A stretch of 64,000 nucleotides of DNA from JAHEJJ01 sp965212205 (GCA_965212205.1 CBDBUX010000011.1:744001-808000), one strand, 5' to 3'; shown: positions 54,312-63,892, numbered from the stretch's first letter. The notes: generated by a model from the sequence alone, not told the origin. Numbers and translations: made by a program.

Positions 54312-55040
54312 TTATGCCTGAAAGACAAAAATGGTAGGTCTTTTGTGCAGTTCTAACTCCTCATTCTTCCAGTTTTCGACAGTTTTAGTCTGAATGAACT
54401 CAGTGGGAAGGGTTATATCAGTTGCCAGACAAAGTAGTGTCGACGGTTTTAAATGTTTTAGTAACTCGCTCAACAGTTTTTCATTCCTGTAAGGAGTTTC
54501 AATAAATATCTGACTCTGTTGGGTATCTCCCGAATGCTTTTCAAATTTTTTGATGGCCGATTTCCGATCCTGTGCATCAATAGGCAAATAACCGTTAAAG
54601 GCAAAATTCTGACCATTTAGCCCACTGGCCATCAATGCCAGTAAGATAGAAGAAGGACCAACCAGGGGAATCACCCTTATTTTACGTTCATGGGCAATGC
54701 GAACAATGTCCGCACCCGGATCGGCTATTGCCGGACAGCCCGCTTCAGACAGGATTCCCACATGATGACCCTTGAAACAGGGATCGAGATAGGAGGGTAG
54801 TTCCATGGCTTCAGAAAACTTGTTCAAGATAAATAATTGCAGATCTGGTTGTGACTTGCGCGGACTTACTTTTTTGATAAACCTTCTGGCCGTTCTCTCA
54901 TTTTCTACTATGTAGTAATCGATTTCTTCGATGGCTCGTTTGATGGAAATCGGCAGTACTTCCCATGGTTCAGTGTCGCCCAGGGTGGTCGGGATTAAAA
55001 ATAACTTACCATTTTGCTTAGACCGGCCCATCTTCTCCAT
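54312..55040 (-). CDS. RsmI-like SAM-dependent methyltransferase (tetrapyrrole methylase fold)
   Basis: A 242-residue protein of the tetrapyrrole methylase fold: GKLFLIPTTLGDTEPWEVLP, VGILSEAGCPAIADPGADIV, and VGPSSILLALMASGLNGQNF are cofactor and fold motifs close to RsmI (16S C1402 2'-O-methyltransferase), but it lacks the C-terminal extension and the N-terminal differs (begins near MGRSKQNGK). It may be a second, divergent RsmI-like enzyme common in Bacteroidota. Start at 55040 or 55031. Overlaps the LMW-PTP gene by about 23 bases, so they are an operon. Confidence 0.85.
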   Translation of the reverse strand: MEKMGRSKQNGKLFLIPTTLGDTEPWEVLPISIKRAIEEIDYYIVENERTARRFIKKVSPRKSQPDLQLFILNKFSEAMELPSYLDPCFKGHHVGILSEAGCPAIADPGADIVRIAHERKIRVIPLVGPSSILLALMASGLNGQNFAFNGYLPIDAQDRKSAIKKFEKHSGDTQQSQIFIETPYRNEKLLSELLKHLKPSTLLCLATDITLPTEFIQTKTVENWKNEELELHKRPTIFVFQA

Positions 55041-55500
55041 TTTGTAAGGCTAAAATACGCTGCGCTACTGCATCGCAGGCCTTGTCTATCATATCAAATA
55101 CCATCTCAAATCCACGGGCACCGCCATAATAGGGATCGGGAACCTCTTGTGTCCCTAGATCTGACTCTTCGAGGAGTAATCGTACCTTTCGGATATGTTG
55201 CTGATCGTCTGCCAGCGCAATAATATCGGAATAGTTGCTCTGGTCCATGACATAGATTAGATCAAAATGAATGAAATCATTTTTGCTGAAAAGGCGACAC
55301 CGCTGTTCCGAAATATCGATATTGTACTTCTTTGCTACAGCCACAGACCTCGGATCAGGGCTACTTCCAATATGATATCCCCCGGTACCTGCCGAGTCGA
55401 CCAGCACCGATTCAGGGTCAACTTTTGATTTCAACAGACCTTCCGCGAGCGGCGATCTGCAGATGTTGCCCAGACATACCATAAGTACTCTGGTTTGCAT
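55018..55500 (-). CDS. Low-molecular-weight protein tyrosine phosphatase
   Basis: A 160-residue phosphatase. The P-loop VCLGNICRSPLAEGLL (CxGNxCRS) is at residues 8-23 and the general acid Asp is in VPDPYYGGARGFEMV (DPYY). Family length normal. Between dnaA and the RsmI-like gene in one minus-strand cluster. Its substrates could be tyrosine-phosphorylated envelope proteins, but this is not shown here. Confidence 0.93.
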   Translation of the reverse strand: MQTRVLMVCLGNICRSPLAEGLLKSKVDPESVLVDSAGTGGYHIGSSPDPRSVAVAKKYNIDISEQRCRLFSKNDFIHFDLIYVMDQSNYSDIIALADDQQHIRKVRLLLEESDLGTQEVPDPYYGGARGFEMVFDMIDKACDAVAQRILALQNGEDGPV

Positions 55501-55506
55501 GTCGTA

Positions 55507-56931
55507 TCAGGAGAATTTCTTTGTTAGGTCTTCAATATACTTGCGAAATTGCTTATCGGTCTCCGCCAAATTGTCTACCGTTTTACAGGCATGTAGTACC
55601 GTGGCATGATCCCGTTTGCCAATCTGCGATCCTATACTTGCTAATGAAGCTTTTGTAAATTTTTTGGCAAAGAACATTGCAAGTTGTCTTGCCTGTACAA
55701 TGTGCCGTTTCCTTGTTTTCGACTGGAGTGTTGCAACATCCATCTCAAAATAATCGGAAACCACCTTTTGTATATAATCGATGGAGACTTCTCTCTTGGT
55801 ATTTTTTACGAATTTTTCAACTACCTGCTGAGCGAGCTCCAACGTAACTTCTTTTTTGTTAAAGGAAGATTGCGCGATCAGCGAAATAATCGCTCCTTCG
55901 AGTTCGCGAATATTGGTTTTGATGTGCTTGGCAACATATTCCACAATTTCATTGGGCATCTCTACTCCATCGCGGTATAATTTGTTTCTCAGAATTGAGA
56001 TCCGTGTTTCGTAATTAGGGTTTTGTAATTCAGCAGACAAACCCCACTTAAAGCGAGACAGCAGACGCTGCTCTATATCCTGCATATCCACAGGCGCCTT
56101 ATCGGAGGTTAGAATAACCTGCTTCCCATTTTGATGCAAATGATTAAAAATGTGAAAAAATACATCCTGGGTGCCCGACTTACCGCTAAAAAACTGGACA
56201 TCGTCTATGATTAGTACATCGATCAGTTGGTAAAAGTGGATAAAATCGTTCCTGGTATTCTTTTTTACTGATTCGATATACTGCTGGGTGAATTTCTCAG
56301 CAGAGATATATAGTACCGTCCTTTCGGGGTATTTGTCCTTGATCTCTACCCCGATCGCATGCGCCAGATGTGTTTTTCCCAAACCAACCCCACCAAAGAT
56401 CAATAGGGGATTAAAGGATGTCCCGCCTGGTTTGTTTGCCACGGCCATTCCTGCCGAACGCGCCAGCCTGTTCGAATCTCCCTCTAGAAAGTTATCGAAA
56501 TTATAATTTGGATTTAGTTGGGATTCAATCTTAATATTTCTTATCCCGGGAATGACAAAGGGATTTTTAAGCTCCGGATTTTTGGATTGAATCGGTACAT
56601 CCATTTCCTGAGGCGACATTTGTCCTCTACTGGTACTTGGAATTCTTTCCGTAAATGGCTCACGGTTCCCGTAGGTGTTTTCCATTTTGATAATATAGAC
56701 CAATTTGGCTTGGTCACCAAGCTCACGGGTGAGTGCCACTTTAAGCAATTTCACATAGTGTTCCTCGAGCCATTCATAAAAGAATTTGCTGGGAACCTGT
56801 ATGCTTAAGGCGTTTTCGGAAAGTTTTACGGGTTTTATAGGTTCAAACCAAGTCTTAAATGCCTGCGGTTGGATATTATCTTGGATAAAAGCCAAGCAAT
56901 TGTTCCATACGGAATTAGCAGTAACACTCAT
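55507..56931 (-). CDS. dnaA: Chromosomal replication initiator DnaA
   Basis: A 474-residue AAA+ protein. Domain I (SVWNNCLAFIQDNIQPQAFK), linker, then AAA+ with Walker A GGVGLGKTHLAHAI, Walker B LIIDDVQFFSGK, sensor and arginine-finger region (QRLLSRFKWGLSAEL), and domain IV DNA binding with the signature RDHATVLHACKTVDNL. Complete. The 205-base gap upstream (56932-57136) has an A/T-rich tract but no TTATCCACA DnaA boxes, so this is not visibly oriC. Confidence 0.97.
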   Translation of the reverse strand: MSVTANSVWNNCLAFIQDNIQPQAFKTWFEPIKPVKLSENALSIQVPSKFFYEWLEEHYVKLLKVALTRELGDQAKLVYIIKMENTYGNREPFTERIPSTSRGQMSPQEMDVPIQSKNPELKNPFVIPGIRNIKIESQLNPNYNFDNFLEGDSNRLARSAGMAVANKPGGTSFNPLLIFGGVGLGKTHLAHAIGVEIKDKYPERTVLYISAEKFTQQYIESVKKNTRNDFIHFYQLIDVLIIDDVQFFSGKSGTQDVFFHIFNHLHQNGKQVILTSDKAPVDMQDIEQRLLSRFKWGLSAELQNPNYETRISILRNKLYRDGVEMPNEIVEYVAKHIKTNIRELEGAIISLIAQSSFNKKEVTLELAQQVVEKFVKNTKREVSIDYIQKVVSDYFEMDVATLQSKTRKRHIVQARQLAMFFAKKFTKASLASIGSQIGKRDHATVLHACKTVDNLAETDKQFRKYIEDLTKKFS

Positions 56932-57136
56932 TTCTGTAGTCTGTCCTATTGTGCGGTTAGTGATTCAAGTTTGTTGGTCAGTGGGACAGTGAGTTGCCGT
57001 CCTCAAAAGTGAGACAAATATGTGAACAAAAATTCTAAAAAAAAAATCATTTACCATTGATTTTTTTCTTTTTTTTTCGCATGTTCAGGCCCCGATTTGC
57101 ATCACCTTTAAATATATCGTTTTTCCCTGAAAAATC

Positions 57137-57535
57137 ATGTATAATTCTCAAATATCTTTTAGAATACGCTATAGCGAAACCGATCAAATGGGTGTAGTAT
57201 ATCATGGCAATTACCTTCAATTCCTGGAGATCGGAAGAGTTGAATGGTTAAGGGCTCTAGGGATTTCCTACAAAAGCATGGAGGAAAATGGTATTATGCT
57301 TCCCGTAATTTCTTTACAGATCAATTATAGAAAATCGGCGGTTTACGACGACCTTATCACTGTTGTGACCAAATTGAAAAAAATACCCACAGTTAAGATA
57401 GAATTTGATTATGAAATTTATAACGAAAAAGGGGAACAGTTAATCGAGGCGAACACAGTTTTGGCTTTCCTGGATATCCATACCAAAAAACCGATGCGAT
57501 GTCCTGAATATTTGCTGACAAAACTAAAAGGCTAA
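57137..57535 (+). CDS. Acyl-CoA thioesterase, hotdog fold (YbgC/FadM type)
   Basis: A 132-residue single hotdog-fold protein. YSETDQMGVVYHGNYLQFLE holds the catalytic Asp and the helix start; GRVEWLRALGISYKSMEENG, INYRKSAVYDDLITVVTKLK and FDYEIYNEKGEQLIEANTVL follow the fold. Hydrolyses acyl-CoA thioesters. Divergent from dnaA, an arrangement seen often in flavobacteria. Confidence 0.92.
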   Translation: MYNSQISFRIRYSETDQMGVVYHGNYLQFLEIGRVEWLRALGISYKSMEENGIMLPVISLQINYRKSAVYDDLITVVTKLKKIPTVKIEFDYEIYNEKGEQLIEANTVLAFLDIHTKKPMRCPEYLLTKLKG

Positions 57536-57583
57536 TTGCCATATCCTAAAGTTGAATTTAATCTTTATACCGGTCATCCCTGC

Positions 57584-58189
57584 TCAGAGTTCCTCGATAC
57601 GAACATCCTTCATATCGCTTATATTCTCTGAAAAGGATGCTACTTTCGACTTTCCCAGGGACAAAACAATCCGACATTTTTGGTCTAACTCCTTTTCACG
57701 GATCTCCGCACCATAGATTTTTATTAGGTGCAGTATTTTATGAAGTTTTTCGTAACTAAACTTCAAGGCGATGGGAGATTCGAACTCCTTAAAAACAATG
57801 GTCGCCTGATCTAAGGCCGATCTTGCTGCGCTTCGATAGGCGTTAATCAGTCCACCTGTACCTAGTTTTTTACCACCATAGTATCTTATCACCACCAATA
57901 ACACATTGGTAATTCCAAAAGAAGTGAGCTGACCCAATATTGGCATTCCGGCTGTATGGCGTGGCTCCCCATCGTCATTCGTCCTTTCTTCAGGTAAATT
58001 GGACCCCAATCGCCATGCATAACAATAATGGCTGGCCCCGGGTTGATTTAGTCGTATTGACTCGAGATGTCGATCGGTATCGATCCTGGTATTAACGGGA
58101 ATAGCGTAACCGATAAATTTACTTCCCTTATCCTTAAAAATCCCACCTTCCACCTGGGCTTTGATTGTTTTGAATCCTGTGGTCTCCAT
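57584..58189 (-). CDS. YigZ/IMPACT family protein
   Basis: A 201-residue protein of the IMPACT family. SKFIGYAIPVNTRIDTDRHL, ASHYCYAWRLGSNLPEERTN, DDGEPRHTAGMPILGQL, and VIRYYGGKKLGTGGLINAYR are the conserved blocks; the C-terminal ferredoxin-like part follows. The family binds RNA or ribosomes and is related to translation regulation, function not certain. The DMT transporter gene ends five bases upstream on the same strand. Confidence 0.9.
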   Translation of the reverse strand: METTGFKTIKAQVEGGIFKDKGSKFIGYAIPVNTRIDTDRHLESIRLNQPGASHYCYAWRLGSNLPEERTNDDGEPRHTAGMPILGQLTSFGITNVLLVVIRYYGGKKLGTGGLINAYRSAARSALDQATIVFKEFESPIALKFSYEKLHKILHLIKIYGAEIREKELDQKCRIVLSLGKSKVASFSENISDMKDVRIEEL

Positions 58190-58193
58190 AGTT

Positions 58194-59057
58194 TTAAAAA
58201 GATGCTACCAACAGTATACTTACTACAGCCAAAGCGATTCCCATCCAGTTTTTAGAACTTAAGTTTTCCTGGAATAACGCGATTCCAAGCAAAGTAGTGA
58301 GCATAACAATAGCCACATTGTTTATGGTAAACACCGAAGCACTGTTCATCTGTGGCGACTGTAAGGCGCGAAGAAGAAAATAGATGCTGAAAAAGTTTGG
58401 AACACCCAGGGCAACTCCTCCCGCTATATCCCTAAAATTCCACCGATTGCGTACCCTAAAACTTCTTACGGTGACAAACAATATCCCAGAGAGCGCCGCT
58501 GCGGCAAAAAGCGAAGCTGAAAATATTGGAAATTCCTCTTTGCTCACATGATATTCTTGTAGATATTTTATAGTGCCATCTATAATCCCGGACCCCAGAA
58601 ATACAAGCAGGGGAAGATACCAGTTACTTGTACGCACCTCCAGATTTGATTTCTTGGCAGATGAAAAATAAACCGCCGAGAGCGCCATTAAAATTCCAAT
58701 TATTTTTACATAACCCAGGGATTCTTTGTAGAGCCAAACGCCCAGGATTACAGGTATTACCAAAGACATTTTAGTGGCTACAGATGCTACCGAGACACCT
58801 AATTGTTGGGATGTCCTTGCCATCAGGTTAAACACTATAATAAAAAGAATGCCCAAGATCAGGCTGCCTGTAAACCACGACTTAAAGGGCACATCGTCTA
58901 TGCTAATGTGGCCATCATAAAAGAAAATACCTACCGAACATGCCGTGATATAATTGATGATGATAGCATGTACCGTATTAATGTTGTATCGCTTATAAAG
59001 TTTGAATATTACAAAGATCAAACTGGTAAACAGTACACTGAGTGCGAGATCAATCAT
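58194..59057 (-). CDS. EamA/DMT superfamily transporter
   Basis: A 287-residue membrane protein with about ten helices (SLVIPVILGVWLYKESLGYV, GYVKIIGILMALSAVYFSSA, LLVFLGSGIIDGTIKYLQEY, SASLFAAAALSGILFVTV, VFTINNVAIVMLTTLLGIAL, NLSSKNWMGIALAVVSILLV). Two repeated five-helix halves with KES and QEN ends of helix motifs are typical for EamA. Substrate unknown. Overlaps the HAD gene by eight bases. Confidence 0.85.
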   Translation of the reverse strand: MIDLALSVLFTSLIFVIFKLYKRYNINTVHAIIINYITACSVGIFFYDGHISIDDVPFKSWFTGSLILGILFIIVFNLMARTSQQLGVSVASVATKMSLVIPVILGVWLYKESLGYVKIIGILMALSAVYFSSAKKSNLEVRTSNWYLPLLVFLGSGIIDGTIKYLQEYHVSKEEFPIFSASLFAAAALSGILFVTVRSFRVRNRWNFRDIAGGVALGVPNFFSIYFLLRALQSPQMNSASVFTINNVAIVMLTTLLGIALFQENLSSKNWMGIALAVVSILLVASF

Positions 59058-59661
59058 GTGGTAGTTTTGATTTAAGCGCTACGATATCCTCTTCACCGAC
59101 CTGTAAATGCCAGGTACGAATTCCCAGTTTCCCTGCACTAAGGGTATGTTCTTCGGTATCATCGATAAAAAGAGTTTCATCAGGCAAAAGATGGTGCCGG
59201 TTTAGCAGGTAGTCAAAAATTTCCGAATCTGGTTTCCTCATATTTACTTCGTGTGAAAAATAGCAGTGTTCGAAACAGTCTAAAAATATTTTGTAGCGTA
59301 CTACTCCCATTTTGTGCTTCACACTGGCCAGGTGAAGCTCGTTGGTATTGCTCAACAAGAATAGTCGGTAACGACCCTCGGCGGACAAATTTTTTAAAAA
59401 ATCCAGTCTGTATTGAGGAAAATCGAGTAAGATCGCATTCCATGCAGTTCGGAGTTCTTCTTCATTGGCTCTTGGGACCCATTTCCCAGCCTTTTCAACA
59501 AATATATCGGTACTGATAATGCCGGTCTCATAAGCCTTAAAAAGTTCCATAAGCTCTGGTGTAATCCCAGCAAACCCTAGCTTGATTAGCATTCTGGATG
59601 TAGCTTCCTTATCCAGATCTATAAAAACATCGCCAAAATCAAAGATAATGTTCTTAATCAC
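59050..59661 (-). CDS. HAD-superfamily hydrolase (subfamily IA)
   Basis: A 203-residue phosphatase-like protein. I place the start at a GTG (59661), MIKNIIFDFGDVFIDLDKEA, because it puts the HAD motif I (DFGDV, nucleophile and Asp) at the usual place; a longer frame runs back into ribD and is not HAD-like. Motif II SNTNELH (Ser/Thr), the Lys motif KPDSEIFDYLL and motif IV FIDDTEEH are all present. Substrate unknown. It overlaps the ribD stop codon by eight bases and the DMT gene by eight, so all are co-transcribed. Confidence 0.85.
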   Translation of the reverse strand: MIKNIIFDFGDVFIDLDKEATSRMLIKLGFAGITPELMELFKAYETGIISTDIFVEKAGKWVPRANEEELRTAWNAILLDFPQYRLDFLKNLSAEGRYRLFLLSNTNELHLASVKHKMGVVRYKIFLDCFEHCYFSHEVNMRKPDSEIFDYLLNRHHLLPDETLFIDDTEEHTLSAGKLGIRTWHLQVGEEDIVALKSKLPHD

Positions 59662-60706
59662 GATTGATGATTTTAAGGGTATCCTCTCCAATACGAGATA
59701 TTGTCTTAATACTTCCCTTGATCTCGGGTGCTTTCGTACCAGCGCGAAGCGGTTTGGATCCGGTAAATATCCTTGCTTCGTCCCAAAGGCCAGCATTGAT
59801 AAAGGTTTCTAGCGTTTTACGCCCACCTTCAACGATCAGGCTGAGTATCTGCTTTTCCCATAATACCCGATTAATCTGAGAGGCGATATCCCCATCAAAA
59901 TCCAGAGCTTCATATTCAATACCTGATATCTTCTCTCTAGGCTTTTTAAGACCCGTCAGAATAACCGTTGGTGAACTTTGGTCGTAGATTTTATAGCTGC
60001 TGGGTATCCTTAAATTTTGATCCAGGATAAATCTTGTAGGGGATTGGCCATGCCAATTTCGTGCGGTTAGGCTGGGATTATCCTCAATAATCGTTTTGGT
60101 CCCGGCTAATATAGCTTGTTCCTCTGTCCTCCATTTATGCACAAGCTGACGCGAACTGAGGTTTGTGATCCAGAAAGGGGCAGGATCTTTCTTTCTCAAC
60201 GCTGGATCGGGCGCTATATACCCATCGGCAGACTGAGCCCATTTCAGTATAATATAGGGTCGTTTTTGCTGGTGATAAACAAAAAAATCACGATTAACTT
60301 CCTTGCACTGCTCCTCTAGGACGCCAATTGTTGTGCGGCATCCGGCTTTTTCAAGCTTCTTGATGCCGTTGCCTGCCACCAATTTATTGGGATCGCGAAT
60401 ACCGATGACTACCCGGGGAATTTTAGACTTTATAATAAGATCGCTACAGGGGGGCGTTTTACCATGATGAGAACACGGCTCAAGTGATACATATAGCGTG
60501 GATTTTGATAATTTAGATTTATCTGTAACCGATCCGATGGCATTTACTTCGGCATGAGGACCACCATACTTACTTGTATATCCTTCGCCAATAACTTTAT
60601 CATCATATACGATTACACAGCCTACAACAGGATTAGGGGCTGTAGTACCCCTGGCGTTTTTGGCCAGTTGTATAGAACGCAACATGTATTTTTCCTGTAT
60701 CTTCAC
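59654..60706 (-). CDS. ribD: Bifunctional riboflavin biosynthesis protein RibD (deaminase/reductase)
   Basis: A 350-residue protein with the two activities of riboflavin synthesis. Residues 1-145: zinc deaminase motif GPHAEVNAIG (HAE) and PCSHHGKTPPC with the zinc cysteines. Residues about 150-350: reductase with YIILKWAQSADGYIAPD, ILAGTKTIIEDNPSLTARNW and LIVEGGRKTLETFINAGLWD. Length normal. First in the ribD-HAD-DMT cluster; other rib genes are elsewhere. Confidence 0.95.
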   Translation of the reverse strand: MKIQEKYMLRSIQLAKNARGTTAPNPVVGCVIVYDDKVIGEGYTSKYGGPHAEVNAIGSVTDKSKLSKSTLYVSLEPCSHHGKTPPCSDLIIKSKIPRVVIGIRDPNKLVAGNGIKKLEKAGCRTTIGVLEEQCKEVNRDFFVYHQQKRPYIILKWAQSADGYIAPDPALRKKDPAPFWITNLSSRQLVHKWRTEEQAILAGTKTIIEDNPSLTARNWHGQSPTRFILDQNLRIPSSYKIYDQSSPTVILTGLKKPREKISGIEYEALDFDGDIASQINRVLWEKQILSLIVEGGRKTLETFINAGLWDEARIFTGSKPLRAGTKAPEIKGSIKTISRIGEDTLKIINRD

Positions 60707-60916
60707 CTGGCAAAAATAGAGGATTCTTACGAACTCTGTCGATCGGCCTGAATGGCCTATTTACAATAGAATACCATGGCCTTAAACCCCCATTTTGCAT
60801 AGCTCTAAAAAAATGAGGTGATCGGTGTTAAAAAACATAGAGAATATCGCTTGCTTTGTAATTAGTTGTGCTATACAGATCACACTTAAATTGAAACTCG
60901 AATTAATGTCTATATC

Positions 60917-61774
60917 ATGCAGCTAAGGGCTATCAGGGATATTTATCGGGAGGAATTGGAACCATTGTATCCCAGGGAAGAAATCGACAGTTTTTTCTAC
61001 CTAATTCTTGAATATCACCTGAATTTAGAGCGCTTTGTACTTGCCCTGCAACCCGACCTTCATCTTACCAAGGAGGAAGAATCCCCTTTGTTTCATAGCC
61101 TGTCCAGACTAAAAACCCAGGAACCTGTTCAGTATATCCTGGGTGAAGCATTTTTTTACGGAATGCGGTTATTGGTCAATCCCTCAGTTTTAATTCCCCG
61201 CCCAGAAACAGAAGAGCTGGTTGATTGGATATTGAAGGATCTGCCAAGAAATCAAAACAATATCAAAATTTTGGATATAGGTACTGGCAGTGGTTGTATA
61301 GCGATCGCATTGGCAAAACACTGTAATAACTGCAAGGTAACAGCCATGGATATCTCGGCGGAAGCCCTGGAAACAGCCAGGCTTAACGCCGAAAATCAAG
61401 GCGTTGCCATCGAATTTGAAAAAGCGGATATTCGGTCCTGGAATTCTCCATCAGATCAATGGGATTTAATAGTATCTAATCCGCCCTATGTAAGGCAGTC
61501 TGAAAAAGACGAGATTCGGGCTAACGTTATAGAATTTGAACCAGACCTGGCGTTGTTTGTAGACGATAAAGATCCCCTGTTTTACTATAGTCATATCCTC
61601 AATTTTGCCAGAAAACATTTGAAAGATGGGGGTGCGGTGTATCTGGAAGTTAATCGTTATCTGGCAAGGGATACAAAGCAACTTTTGGAAAAAGAAAAAT
61701 TTTCAGAAATTGAGCTAAAAAAGGATTTTTTAGGTAATGACAGGATGATCAGGGCGTTGTGGAATTCGGCCTAA
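60917..61774 (+). CDS. prmC: Release factor glutamine methyltransferase PrmC
   Basis: A 285-residue enzyme that methylates the GGQ glutamine of peptide release factors. N-terminal helical domain (IRDIYREELEPLYPREEIDS), LTKEEESPLFHSLSRLKTQE, PVQYILGEAFFYGMRLLVNP, RPETEELVDWIL, motif I ILDIGTGSGCIAIALAKH, and the catalytic NPPYVRQSEKDEI. Typical length. Divergent from ribD; ligA follows. Confidence 0.96.
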   Translation: MQLRAIRDIYREELEPLYPREEIDSFFYLILEYHLNLERFVLALQPDLHLTKEEESPLFHSLSRLKTQEPVQYILGEAFFYGMRLLVNPSVLIPRPETEELVDWILKDLPRNQNNIKILDIGTGSGCIAIALAKHCNNCKVTAMDISAEALETARLNAENQGVAIEFEKADIRSWNSPSDQWDLIVSNPPYVRQSEKDEIRANVIEFEPDLALFVDDKDPLFYYSHILNFARKHLKDGGAVYLEVNRYLARDTKQLLEKEKFSEIELKKDFLGNDRMIRALWNSA

Positions 61775-61846
61775 CAAGGCCTTTACAGCTTTTTTATAAA
61801 TTCCTATTACTATATTGGCCCTTGGGAGTATAGGTTCAACTAGATT

Positions 61847-63844
61847 ATGGACGTAAAAAATAAAATACAAGATTTAAGACAGGCGCTCAGGGAGCACAAT
61901 TACAAATATTATGTCCTGGACAGCCCCTCCATTTCGGATTACGAATTCGATATGAAGTTGAAGGAGTTGGAAGCTCTGGAGCAGCAATATCCCGAGTATT
62001 ACGATCAAAATTCTCCTACCGTCCGGGTGGGTGGCCAAGTGACCAAAAATTTTAATACCGTCGTTCACGATTACCGGATGTACTCTTTGGATAATAGCTA
62101 TTCAATTGAAGAGCTACTAGACTGGGAGAAGCGGATACTGAAAATCCTGGGTGAAGTAGAATTAAGCTATACCTGCGAGTTGAAATATGATGGGGCTTCA
62201 ATAAGTATCACCTACGAAAATGGTCTTCTGCTGAGGGCTTTAACCCGTGGAGATGGATTTCAGGGAGACGATGTAACCACCAATATTAAAACCATACGGT
62301 CGGTACCCCTGAAATTGAAAGGCGATTTCCCTCCTCGTTTCGACATAAGAGGAGAGATCGTATTACCGCTGGAAGGCTTTGCTCAAATGAACAAGGAGCG
62401 CCTGGCCAGGGGCGAAGAGGCGTATATGAATCCACGTAATACAGCATCGGGTAGCTTGAAACTACAGGATAGCACGCTGGTAGCCGAACGGCCTTTGGAG
62501 TGTTTACCCTATAGTATTGCCGGAAAGCATCTTGGGGTCTTGACACAATTTGAGATGCTTGAAAATGCCCGGAGCTGGGGTTTTAAAGTGCCAATACAAG
62601 GCGCTTTATGCCCTACAATCGATGCGGTTAAGAAATATATCGCCTATTGGGATATCCACCGTCACGAATTGCCCTATGAAACCGACGGCGTAGTGATTAA
62701 GGTAAATCAACTCAGCCAGCAAGAAGAGTTGGGATATACATCAAAATCTCCGCGCTGGGCCCTTGCCTACAAATTTAAAGCGGAGCAGGCCTCAACGGTT
62801 CTTCAAAAGATCAGCTACCAGGTAGGCCGAACAGGAGCGATTACCCCTGTTGCAAATCTGGAGCCTGTACTGTTGGCGGGTACTACTGTAAAAAGAGCAT
62901 CCCTGCACAACGCAGATCAAATTGCTAAATTGGATGTCCGTGAAGGAGATACCGTTTTTGTGGAAAAAGGAGGGGAGATCATTCCTAAAATAACAGGAGT
63001 GGATCTGGGCAAAAGACCACAGGATTCTAAACCTACGGAATATATTTCAACTTGCCCTGAATGCGAGACCCCACTGTTAAGACAGGAAGGTGAAGCCCAG
63101 CATTTTTGCCCCAATGATACCGGATGTCCTCCTCAGATAACGGGTAGAATTCAACATTTTATTTCCAGAAAGGCTATGGATATAGAGGGGCTTGGAGGTG
63201 AAACCGTGGAACTTCTTTTCAAAGAAGGCCTTGTAGCCAACTATGCAGACCTTTACGAATTAAAAAAAGATGATCTGCTGCCACTGGAGCGTATGGCCGA
63301 AAAATCAGCAGAGAATCTGATCCAGGGTGTAGCTGCCTCCGTTAATATTCCTTTTGAACGTGTGCTGTTTGCCCTGGGTATCCGCTATGTAGGAGAAACT
63401 GTTGCCAGAAAATTGGTAAAAGCGTTTAAAAATATAGAGCGACTAATGAATGCCGGGATAGAATCACTTTTACAAGTCGATGAAATCGGGGAGCGGATCG
63501 CACAAAGCGTTGTGGAATTCTTCGCCAACCCGGTGAACAAAGAACTCATAGAAAGACTTCAGCAATATGGACTACAATTTTCACTCTCGGAAGAGGAGTT
63601 ATTGCACCAGACCGAGAAACTCAAAGGATATACCTTCGTAATTTCAGGGGTTTTTGAAAATGTCAGCAGGCCGGAGCTCAAAAAACTTATTGAGGACAAT
63701 GGCGGAAAAGTAAGTTCATCTATATCTTCCAAAACAAATTTTGTAGTAGCCGGTGACAATATGGGGCCCAGTAAACGTTCCAAAGCAGAAAATCTGGGTG
63801 TCCCTATTATCGGAGAAGAAGAATTTATGGCAAAAGTCCAATAA
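61847..63844 (+). CDS. ligA: NAD-dependent DNA ligase LigA
   Basis: A 665-residue replicative DNA ligase. Domain Ia and nucleotidyltransferase with adenylated Lys in CELKYDGASISITYENGLL; RGDGFQGDDVTTNIKTIRSV and EGDTVFVEKGGEIIPKITGV; zinc finger CPECETPLLRQEGEAQHFCP with a further cysteine in DTGCPP; HhH domain (VLFALGIRYVGETVARKLVK) and C-terminal BRCT (GYTFVISGVFENVSRPELKK). Complete. A bidirectional hairpin follows. Confidence 0.97.
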   Translation: MDVKNKIQDLRQALREHNYKYYVLDSPSISDYEFDMKLKELEALEQQYPEYYDQNSPTVRVGGQVTKNFNTVVHDYRMYSLDNSYSIEELLDWEKRILKILGEVELSYTCELKYDGASISITYENGLLLRALTRGDGFQGDDVTTNIKTIRSVPLKLKGDFPPRFDIRGEIVLPLEGFAQMNKERLARGEEAYMNPRNTASGSLKLQDSTLVAERPLECLPYSIAGKHLGVLTQFEMLENARSWGFKVPIQGALCPTIDAVKKYIAYWDIHRHELPYETDGVVIKVNQLSQQEELGYTSKSPRWALAYKFKAEQASTVLQKISYQVGRTGAITPVANLEPVLLAGTTVKRASLHNADQIAKLDVREGDTVFVEKGGEIIPKITGVDLGKRPQDSKPTEYISTCPECETPLLRQEGEAQHFCPNDTGCPPQITGRIQHFISRKAMDIEGLGGETVELLFKEGLVANYADLYELKKDDLLPLERMAEKSAENLIQGVAASVNIPFERVLFALGIRYVGETVARKLVKAFKNIERLMNAGIESLLQVDEIGERIAQSVVEFFANPVNKELIERLQQYGLQFSLSEEELLHQTEKLKGYTFVISGVFENVSRPELKKLIEDNGGKVSSSISSKTNFVVAGDNMGPSKRSKAENLGVPIIGEEEFMAKVQ

Positions 63845-63847
63845 AAA

Positions 63848-63872
63848 AAACCCCGGAATATATCCGGGGTTT
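63848..63872. terminator. Bidirectional terminator after ligA
   Basis: AAACCCCGGA facing TCCGGGGTTT with a short A/T loop, flanked by an A-run on the left. It serves ligA and the converging gene at the right edge. Confidence 0.9.
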
Positions 63873-63892
63873 AAAGGTTGGTTAGGGGTTGA

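Noticed and set aside
56932..57136. oriC beside dnaA
   Set aside because: No TTATCCACA-like DnaA boxes or repeated motifs are visible; only an A/T-rich tract.
59662..59796. Longer N-terminus for the HAD gene inside ribD
   Set aside because: The extra residues are a shadow of ribD; the HAD motif I should be near the N-terminus, which fits the GTG at 59661.
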